A stretch of 5,416 nt of DNA, taken from contig JAISRP010000350.1 of the NCBI GenBank assembly GCA_031273585.1, positions 1 through 5,416 of the forward strand. Reading direction: 5' to 3'. Source of the DNA: Synergistaceae bacterium. Lineage in GTDB: Bacteria > Synergistota > Synergistia > Synergistales > Synergistaceae. The position numbers were made by a program, and so were the translations under genes. Position 1 is the first letter of the stretch. Each line of letters starts with the position of its first letter. The notes below the pieces were generated by a model, which ran no database searches, was not told the origin of the DNA, and saw nothing but the letters and a program-made list of their open reading frames with translations. Positions 1 through 5,416 of this stretch are shown one piece after another.

Positions 1-11
1 CCTGTTTGCAT
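1..11 (-). CDS. First codons of a further gene running off the left edge, product unknown
   Basis: An ATG at 11-9 lies 8 nt after a strong AAAAGGAGG and is followed by CAA ACA GG (Met-Gln-Thr and a partial codon). Nothing can be said of its product from three codons. It is on the same strand as addBA and starts about 130 nt after the addA stop. It could be co-transcribed through the hairpins between or have its own promoter. Confidence 0.55.
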
Positions 12-19
12 CCGCGTCG

Positions 20-28
20 CCTCCTTTT
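20..28 (-). promoter_or_regulatory. Strong Shine-Dalgarno sequence for the downstream gene
   Basis: The minus strand reads AAAAGGAGG at 28-20, a near-ideal anti-16S match, followed by an 8-nt spacer and an ATG at 11-9. The spacing and strength are the main evidence that a gene starts at position 11. Confidence 0.7.
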
Positions 29-30
29 AA

Positions 31-39
31 ATTAAATCA
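31..39 (-). promoter_or_regulatory. Candidate extended -10 promoter element for the gene leaving the left edge
   Basis: Read on the minus strand, 39-31 is TGATTTAAT, a TGn followed by TTTAAT (five of six bases of TATAAT). It sits in the only AT-rich stretch of the intergenic region. No -35 box can exist at the usual distance because that position falls in the C/G tract, so only an extended -10 promoter would work. The implied transcription start would fall at or next to the Shine-Dalgarno sequence, leaving a very short leader, which counts against it. The AT-richness may instead only keep the ribosome site unstructured. Confidence 0.25.
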
Positions 40-46
40 TTCTGTT

Positions 47-78
47 GGGGGGGGGGGGCGGGCCCGCCCCCCCCCCCC
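47..78. repeat. Perfect 32-bp G/C-only palindrome with G12 and C12 tracts
   Basis: Positions 47-58 are twelve G, 59-66 are CGGGCCCG, and 67-78 are twelve C. The whole is self-complementary with its centre at 62/63 and no loop; symmetry ends at once on both sides (T46 against G79). Each strand carries a G12 tract followed by CGGG, so hairpin, cruciform and G-quadruplex forms all look possible. It lies between the end of addA and the next gene. Long G tracts are prone to slippage in cells and to sequencing error, so the exact lengths should be doubted. Confidence 0.7.
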
Positions 79-81
79 GGG

Positions 82-98
82 CGTGGGCGGCGCCCACG
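82..98 (-). other. Hairpin downstream of addA
   Basis: A perfect 7-bp inverted repeat (CGTGGGC at 82-88, GCCCACG at 92-98) with a 3-nt loop begins about 44 nt past the addA stop. It directly adjoins the G/C palindrome at 47-78. Neither strand has a U-tract after it, so it is not a classical intrinsic terminator. It could still slow polymerase or protect the 3' end of the addBA transcript. Confidence 0.5.
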
Positions 99-141
99 GT
101 CCTCTTCCCTGGGGTCTAGCGGTCGATAATTTTTTTCTTGG

Positions 142-3100
142 TCATTCGAGGTTGGTTGACGGGCCGAGATTTACGTCCATCACAATCCCGCTCACCGGGA
201 GGTGAATCAACGTCTCGCGCACCGGTTTGCGGGCGGCTCGTTCGACCGCTTCCCTGTACGCGGCGAGCTGCGGGGCGTGGCTCATGGCGTGAGGCGCCAT
301 TTCGCGCCTTCCGCCGGGCCAGCTCTTGTGGTCGATTATGGCGTAATAGCCGGGCGTCTCGATCAGCATGTCGATCCAGCCCTGAAGTCTGACGCCGTTT
401 TCGTCGCGCGTCGAAACCGGCCACTCCCGGAGGATTAGGGCGCCGGGATATCTGGAGGCCAGAAATGACTCCAGCCGCTCGGACGCGCCCATCAGATCCG
501 CGGGGTCGATAATTTTCGCGACACCCCAACTTTTGACGAGACCCCGGGCGATTTCAAGGCGCTCGGGTGCTGAGAGATCTGTCGGGTCGACGCATAAAAA
601 AGCGTGTATGGCGCTGCCGACCGCGTCCATATCGGGTTTGCCCTTTATGGATATGCGAACGCCTAAGTCCGCGGCCTGGCGGACGTTCGCATGGACGCCC
701 TGAGGGTTCAGCCTGCTCGGCTGGAGCAGCGCCGGGGGAAATTCCGCTCTCCGGGCTGGAGGGGGCAGGAAGAACTCCTCGCGCTCGGCCCTCTCTCTGT
801 CGACCACGTCTCCGGCGAACGACCTGACGGTTATCGGGAATTTCGCAGGAACGCGGCTCTGCACGGTTACAGCGGCCTCGTCGTCGCCGGGGGCGGGCCA
901 GCGAATCAGGGGCGAGCCGTCCTCGGCGGTCAGCTCGTCGAGCCATCTCGTCTTCAGCTCCTCGCCCCTTGATTTTGTAATGTCGAGCCTCGCGGCGAAG
1001 ATCAGGACGTCGCGGGCCCGCGTCATGCCGACGTACATCAGCCTGCGGGATTGATCGGCCTCCATTGCGCGCACGAGGGCCGCCTCCCCGCCGGCGTTTG
1101 CGATTCGATCCAGCGCGGGCAGTCTTTGACTGGGGGCGAACGGCCTCGGCCAGTAGCGTATCGACCTCCCGTCGAGCGGCCTCGCGACGTCGAACGACCG
1201 GGACGGAACGACGTGAACTCCGAAGGGACTGGGGGAGAAGCCGTCGTTCAGGCTGTACAGGACGACCACCGGCCACTCGAGCCCCTTGGCCTTGTGATAA
1301 GTGCATACGTGAACGGTGTCGCGCCCCAGCCCCTCGGCCTGCTTGGGATCGGTCCGGTACAGGTAATTAGTGAAGCCCGACACAGTGGCGGCGCTCCGGT
1401 GTGAGGCGCACCGGTCCATGTACTCGCGGCAGACACAGCAGAGCGCGTCCAAGTTGTTTCTCCTGGACTCCGAACGGGACCATGACTTTACGGCGCGAGG
1501 CAGGCCGACGCAGGCAATCGCCGCCTTCAGGGCTTCAAGGGGCGTGCGGCTGTCCATGTTTTTCCGCGCCAGGGACAGAGAGCGAACGATCGGGTCGAGC
1601 CGCCATCTCTCGATGCTCTCCTCGCGATTTTCCATTACGGAGGCGAGCCAGTCCCCGTGACAGGAATGACCCTCTGAAAACCGGACTATCTCAGCTAACG
1701 CGAGGGTATCGTGATCGTCGTTCATGAAGCGGAGGGCGGCCGCGGCAAGTATGCACTCCGGCGAGTCCATCAGGGCCCCCTGCGGGACGGACGCCCTGAT
1801 CCCGGCGGCTTCGAGGGCCGAGGCCACCCGCTCGCACTCGTCACCCTTCCTGCATAGGACGGCTATATCGCCGGGCGATATTTTTTTGTCCCGCTCCAGG
1901 AGCTCCCCGATGCCCTCTGCGGTCGAGGCGGCATCCGAGTCGTTGCTCCTCCCCAACATACGCCAGAGCTCGATCCTCCCGCCGGACGCATCATCCAAGC
2001 GCTTCTCAGGTATGCGGAGGCGCACTTTCTCCTCGCCGATGTCCTTGAACGCCTCTACGAAAACCGCGTTGAAAAATTCGATCAGCAGGCTCTTAGACCG
2101 CCACGAGGCGTCCAAAACCTTAGATGCCTCCGCGCTGCCGGCGACCGCGTCCATCAACTGAGGGTCGGTCCCCCGAAATCCGTAGATGGCCTGCTTGGGG
2201 TCCCCAACCCACTCCGAGTCCCCGGCGAGCCCGTGCAGCGCCAGGAAGAGGGCGAGCTGTATCGGGTTCGTGTCCTGAAATTCGTCCACCATCATGCGGC
2301 TTATCCTGTCGTTCATGGAGGAGATGAACGCGTCGTCCCGCTCAGCCAAGGCGAGCGTCTTCACCTCCTGGTCGGTGAAGTCCATCAGCCCCCTCTGCGC
2401 CTTGAAATCGTCGTACAGCGTCAGGGCTTTTGAGGCGCACTCAAACGCGCCGCGGATCATCAGCTCCAGGTCGGATTTGAAACCCGGGTGCGCTAGGACC
2501 ATGCCGGCGGCGCGCTTTGCGTCCGCGATAGCGTCGAGTCCGTCCTTGTTCGCATCGAGCCCGGCCAGGCGCGCCCACTCGCCCCACGGGACGTCCTCGT
2601 CGTCCTTCTTTGAACCGCTCCGCATCTCCTTGAATTTTTTCAGCGAGACGAGCGCGTCGGCGGTTTTTTTTCCCGGCAGCTCTATCCCCTCAAGAGAGGC
2701 GATCGCCGACTCGACGGCCCTGTCCAGCTCGTCCTCGATTTGCTCCCCCGCATGTCGCGCGCCGTCACGGTCCCGATCTTCTAAAAGCGCGGCGAGGGAT
2801 TGGCGCGAGGACTCAGCGCAGATTGCGAGGCCCTCCGCGCCGATGAGGTTGTAACGCGCGCATTCGGCTATTTTCCTGACGTCGTCGCGCCAGTCGTGCC
2901 TCCTCTGATACCCCGAGCCGCCTCCGTCGAGCCCGAGCCTCCGCGCGGGGGGCTCCATCGTGGCGGCGTGCGACTCGATGACGCTCGACGCCGCCATGCG
3001 GAAGACCTCGTCGCTCTCCCCCTCCGGGATGACGCCGAGCGCTGGGGAGAGCCCGGCATATACGGCGTACTCCGAAAGCAGCCTCCCGCAGATGCTGTTG

Positions 3101-3342
3101 ACCGTCCCTATGAAGCCGTCGAAGATGCGCAGCGCCTCGGCGTTCATGCCCTGTTTCAGGAGCGCCCGCCTCGTGCGCAGGCGCAGCTCGTCGGCCGCCT
3201 TGTTGGTGAACGTGGTGGCAATCAGCGACTCCGGTGCGATCCCTCCGGCCAGGCATCTCGCTATGTCCTCCGTGAGGCTGTGAGTTTTCCCGGTGCCGGC
3301 GCTCGCGTTGACCACTCCGATCGCGCTCCTGAGCCCCTTCAT
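142..3342 (-). CDS. addA: AddA-like UvrD/Rep-family helicase with C-terminal PD-(D/E)XK nuclease
   Basis: This is the motor subunit (1066 residues) of the AddAB end-resection enzyme, acting with the upstream AddB-like protein in the cytoplasm. Superfamily 1 motifs appear in order: Walker A ASAGTGKT (13-20), motif Ia TFTNKAADEL (44-53), Walker B VDEFQDT (352-358), motif III VGDPKQAIYGFRG (379-391), motif IV LDASWRS (410-416), motif V TYHKAKGLEWPVVVL (681-695) and motif VI RRLMYVGMTRARDVL (766-780). The nuclease domain has H913 (GSAIHAF), D991 (GWID), D1004/K1006 (IIDHKS) and Q1025/Y1029 (QLAAY), so it looks catalytically complete. No Fe-S cysteine set is seen, as expected for AddA. The ATG at 3342 is chosen because it overlaps the upstream TGA as ATGA and has a purine-rich site about 7 nt before it. 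A longer reading from GTG at 3393 would add 17 residues inside the AddB Fe-S coding region with no family support. At 1066 residues the protein is somewhat compact for AddA. A looser label would be RecB-like, but the Fe-S nuclease partner favours AddA. Confidence 0.93.
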   Translation of the reverse strand: MKGLRSAIGVVNASAGTGKTHSLTEDIARCLAGGIAPESLIATTFTNKAADELRLRTRRALLKQGMNAEALRIFDGFIGTVNSICGRLLSEYAVYAGLSPALGVIPEGESDEVFRMAASSVIESHAATMEPPARRLGLDGGGSGYQRRHDWRDDVRKIAECARYNLIGAEGLAICAESSRQSLAALLEDRDRDGARHAGEQIEDELDRAVESAIASLEGIELPGKKTADALVSLKKFKEMRSGSKKDDEDVPWGEWARLAGLDANKDGLDAIADAKRAAGMVLAHPGFKSDLELMIRGAFECASKALTLYDDFKAQRGLMDFTDQEVKTLALAERDDAFISSMNDRISRMMVDEFQDTNPIQLALFLALHGLAGDSEWVGDPKQAIYGFRGTDPQLMDAVAGSAEASKVLDASWRSKSLLIEFFNAVFVEAFKDIGEEKVRLRIPEKRLDDASGGRIELWRMLGRSNDSDAASTAEGIGELLERDKKISPGDIAVLCRKGDECERVASALEAAGIRASVPQGALMDSPECILAAAALRFMNDDHDTLALAEIVRFSEGHSCHGDWLASVMENREESIERWRLDPIVRSLSLARKNMDSRTPLEALKAAIACVGLPRAVKSWSRSESRRNNLDALCCVCREYMDRCASHRSAATVSGFTNYLYRTDPKQAEGLGRDTVHVCTYHKAKGLEWPVVVLYSLNDGFSPSPFGVHVVPSRSFDVARPLDGRSIRYWPRPFAPSQRLPALDRIANAGGEAALVRAMEADQSRRLMYVGMTRARDVLIFAARLDITKSRGEELKTRWLDELTAEDGSPLIRWPAPGDDEAAVTVQSRVPAKFPITVRSFAGDVVDRERAEREEFFLPPPARRAEFPPALLQPSRLNPQGVHANVRQAADLGVRISIKGKPDMDAVGSAIHAFLCVDPTDLSAPERLEIARGLVKSWGVAKIIDPADLMGASERLESFLASRYPGALILREWPVSTRDENGVRLQGWIDMLIETPGYYAIIDHKSWPGGRREMAPHAMSHAPQLAAYREAVERAARKPVRETLIHLPVSGIVMDVNLGPSTNLE

Positions 3343-3356
3343 ATCGAATCCCCTCT
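3339..3356 (-). promoter_or_regulatory. ATGA stop-start overlap with ribosome binding site, addB to addA
   Basis: The addB-like TGA (3341-3339) and the addA ATG (3342-3340) share bases as ATGA. A purine-rich AGAGGGGA (3356-3349) sits before the start, with 7 nt between its GGGG and the ATG. This arrangement decides the addA start. It implies one transcript and probable translational coupling, which suits two subunits needed in equal amounts. Confidence 0.85.
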
Positions 3357-5416
3357 CGCGCCGCACAGCGCCGAAAAGTCGCAGAACCCGCACATGGGGC
3401 TCTCGTAGATCAACCCGTTCTCCGCCGCCCGAGCCTTGAGGCTGTTCTGAAGTTTTTTCTCATCCGCGCCGAGCGAGACCTCGATCATCTCGGACACTCC
3501 CCTTGCCTCGAGGATCCCCTCGTTCAACGTCCGAAACGACTCCCTCCAGCTTCGCGCGCCGCGCTCCCACACTTCCTCGATTGGCGCGCCGCCCGCGACG
3601 CTCCTCTCTCCGAGGAGCGGGGAGTCGCTGAGCAGCCTGCCCTGCGCGAGCATGAAATAGCCCGAGTGAACGGAGCCCCCGTCCGCGCCGCCCGACCTCA
3701 GCATCCAGGCGTAGGCGGCGAGCTGCAGCGCGCGGCCCTCCTCGATCTCGGATCTCATGTATCTGTCGCTGCCGGACCAGTTCAGGTCCAGCACGAACCT
3801 GTTGCCGAGGGAGTCCTCGAGGATCAGGTCCGCTGCCCCGACGAACGGGATGCCGTCGAGCTCCGACGAGATCCGCTCCTCCGATCCGACGACCCTCATG
3901 CCGAGACCCGCGACCGCGGCCGCGAGCCCGCGAATGGCCGAGGCTACGGACGCCCTGTACCGCATCTTTTCGACCTCCCTGCCGTCGAGCAGCAGCTCGG
4001 AGGCCATGGATGGCAGCAGCTCGTCGTAGAGGCGCAATGCGGCGGCAAATGCCACGTTCGGAGGGACCGGGCTCACGGCGTTCGTGTAGATCTCCTGCGC
4101 TATTCTGTGGCAGAGATTTCCGATCATGACGCTGCCGGAGGGCAGGTCGAGGGCGCTGGACTTCCTGAGCCGGGAGTGATAGCGCAGGGCCCACTTCATC
4201 GGGCAGGCGATCATATCCTTCATGCCTGAGTACGAGAGGGACTCCGGCGGCGGAACCGCTCCCGCTGGGATGCTGTTCCGGGCCGCGGGGACTTCCGGGA
4301 GTATCCGGCCGGCGGGGCTCAGGGAGACCGAACGCCCCGCCATAGCCCACTTCGCCGCGTTGAGGGACTCTCCTTTTTTTACGAGGACGGACTCGTCCTT
4401 TCCCGCTGGAGGGGCCGACGTCATCAGCTCGTCCATGAATGGGTGCGGCGGGAGCTGACAGCCGTCCGCCTTCAGCGGCCGGAACGTCAGGAAATGCCCG
4501 CGCGCGCAGAGAAAAGCCCTGCGCCATGAGGCCTGCTCCCTTTGCCAGAACGCTGACACGGGTTCCGGCTCGACGCCGGACCTCGCCAGCGCCGCGCGCT
4601 CAGCATCGCTCCAGTACGTCCGCGGCTTCGTCCCGTGATCGGCGAATCCCCACCATACGAGGTTTTGGACCGGCGAGATCAAGCCCCCCGGAGAGGAGTA
4701 CGTCCTCCATCGGGCCGCCTGGGGGAAGCGGTCCGGCGCGGCGGCGCCTCCCTCGATCACCGAATCGAGCATCCGTTCCAGCGCGACGCGCGATATGACG
4801 CCTCGGCCCTCGGACAGGCGCTCGACCTCGCCCGCCTGCTCTATGGCCTCTTTTATGAGCGCGTCGCCGCCTGAGCCGTCCATTTTCGCGGCGAGCCTCC
4901 CCGAGAGCCACCGGCACAGCTCTCTTATCTTTGCCTCCGGGATTCCCTCGTCCGCGGAGTACAGCTCGACGGCAAAAGTTCTGTCGAGCCAGAGCGCGTA
5001 ATCGCGGGCGTCGCGCTTTATCCTGCCGCTCCCGGATATGCCGTGTCCATCCGGGGGCTGATCCTCCATGTAATTTGCGCGATCCTCCTCTATATCGTCT
5101 ATCGCCGCGCGCCACGCGCGCCCTCCGACGCCGGGCTCCTCGGAGAGGGCTCTCAGCAGGCGATGCGCATGGCGGGATGGAAGCGGGTTCACCGGCATGG
5201 AGAGAAATTCCGCGAGGCTGTGCGCATCGACCGGCTTCCACACGACCGACAGCAGCATAGGCAGCGCCTGAAGGGCGGCGCGCCATCTCGAAAATTCCGC
5301 CCCCCCGATCTTGGGGAGCCCGTGGTATGAGAGGGCGTGGTCGAGTATTTCAGTGTCGTGCCCGTATATGATGGCGACATCGTCGTTTTCGCCGCACGAC
5401 AGCCATATTGCGAGAT
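3339..5416 (-). CDS. addB: AddB-like subunit of AddAB helicase-nuclease, PD-(D/E)XK nuclease with Fe-S staple (N-terminus beyond window)
   Basis: This is the probable second subunit of an AddAB-type enzyme that resects double-strand breaks for RecA. The frame is open to the right edge, so the gene is 5'-partial with 691 residues visible; the ATG at 5258 is internal, since family-like sequence (GHDTEILDHALSYHGLPKIG) lies upstream of it. Counting that Met as residue 1, the first half is the helicase-like region typical of AddB. The nuclease domain starts near residue 340. It has C352 in ACPMKWALRY, H384 in NLCHRIAQEI, D477 in GAADLIL, D491 in VLDLNWSG, and Q512/Y516 in LQLAAY. It ends with C623-x2-C626-x5-C632, which together with C352 matches the four-cysteine [4Fe-4S] staple of AddB and Cas4-like nucleases. 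Oddly, residue 493 is Asn where the motif's catalytic Lys is expected. The gene ends in TGA overlapping the addA start. Whether a Walker A is present cannot be judged because the N-terminus is missing. Confidence 0.88.
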   Translation of the reverse strand, partial: LAIWLSCGENDDVAIIYGHDTEILDHALSYHGLPKIGGAEFSRWRAALQALPMLLSVVWKPVDAHSLAEFLSMPVNPLPSRHAHRLLRALSEEPGVGGRAWRAAIDDIEEDRANYMEDQPPDGHGISGSGRIKRDARDYALWLDRTFAVELYSADEGIPEAKIRELCRWLSGRLAAKMDGSGGDALIKEAIEQAGEVERLSEGRGVISRVALERMLDSVIEGGAAAPDRFPQAARWRTYSSPGGLISPVQNLVWWGFADHGTKPRTYWSDAERAALARSGVEPEPVSAFWQREQASWRRAFLCARGHFLTFRPLKADGCQLPPHPFMDELMTSAPPAGKDESVLVKKGESLNAAKWAMAGRSVSLSPAGRILPEVPAARNSIPAGAVPPPESLSYSGMKDMIACPMKWALRYHSRLRKSSALDLPSGSVMIGNLCHRIAQEIYTNAVSPVPPNVAFAAALRLYDELLPSMASELLLDGREVEKMRYRASVASAIRGLAAAVAGLGMRVVGSEERISSELDGIPFVGAADLILEDSLGNRFVLDLNWSGSDRYMRSEIEEGRALQLAAYAWMLRSGGADGGSVHSGYFMLAQGRLLSDSPLLGERSVAGGAPIEEVWERGARSWRESFRTLNEGILEARGVSEMIEVSLGADEKKLQNSLKARAAENGLIYESPMCGFCDFSALCGARGDSI

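Noticed and set aside
47..98. Intrinsic terminator for addBA
   Set aside because: The inverted repeats are strong, but no U-tract follows them on either strand, so they are reported as structures only.
116..145. Nine-codon open frame (MTKKKIIDR) overlapping the addA stop as ATGA
   Set aside because: The overlap copies a coupling arrangement, but a nine-residue product has no support and ATGA arises easily by chance; any longer reading is an addA shadow frame.
554..1306. 250-codon minus-strand open frame within addA
   Set aside because: It is an out-of-frame shadow rich in Arg and Gly that overlaps motifs V and VI and has no domain of its own.
3343..3393. Longer addA start at the GTG at 3393
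   Set aside because: It would add 17 residues read from inside the AddB Fe-S cysteine region. The ATG at 3342 has a better ribosome site, an ATGA overlap, and places the Walker A at the usual distance from the N-terminus.
2294..3408. Overlapping plus-strand open frames of 186 and 202 codons opposite addA
   Set aside because: They are antisense to conserved helicase sequence, show no recognisable domain, and are expected by chance at this GC content.
3460..4527. 355-codon open frame on the minus strand inside addB
   Set aside because: Its product is an Arg/Gly/Pro-rich low-complexity sequence typical of an alternate frame in GC-rich DNA, and it lies wholly within a well-supported gene on the same strand.
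5256..5258. ATG at 5258 as the true start of the AddB-like gene
   Set aside because: The frame stays open to the window edge and the 52 residues before this ATG continue recognisable AddB-like sequence, so it is an internal Met.

Overview
The window holds most of a two-gene recombinational repair operon on the minus strand, followed by a short and unusual intergenic region and the first codons of another gene. The DNA is GC-rich and densely coding. Both genes use AGG (Arg) and ATA (Ile) regularly despite the high GC. That pattern, with an AddAB-type rather than RecBCD-type enzyme, fits a high-GC anaerobe-like bacterium. A Synergistota-type lineage is one guess, but this is weak inference and the window has no taxonomic marker.

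Layout, in transcription order (right to left). From the right edge to 3339 is an AddB-like subunit. It is cut off at its N-terminus by the window edge and carries a C-terminal PD-(D/E)XK nuclease domain with a four-cysteine iron-sulfur staple. It overlaps the next gene by an ATGA (TGA at 3341-3339, ATG at 3342-3340). That next gene, 3342 to 142, is an AddA-like helicase-nuclease with all the superfamily 1 helicase motifs and an intact C-terminal nuclease motif. Positions 141 to 12 are intergenic. This stretch contains a 7-bp hairpin, a perfect 32-bp G/C-only palindrome (12 G ... 12 C), an AT-rich stretch with an extended -10-like sequence, and a strong Shine-Dalgarno sequence. An ATG at 11-9 starts a further gene that runs off the left edge.

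The two proteins are expected to work as one heterodimer that binds double-strand DNA ends. AddA would supply the motor and one nuclease. AddB would supply the second nuclease and, in known AddAB enzymes, Chi recognition. The complex resects ends to give a 3' tail for RecA.

No CRISPR array, transposon, tRNA or rRNA, and no new defence system, is visible. Two points deserve a second look: AddB has Asn where the catalytic Lys of its nuclease motif should be, and the G12/C12 palindrome lies just before the next gene.
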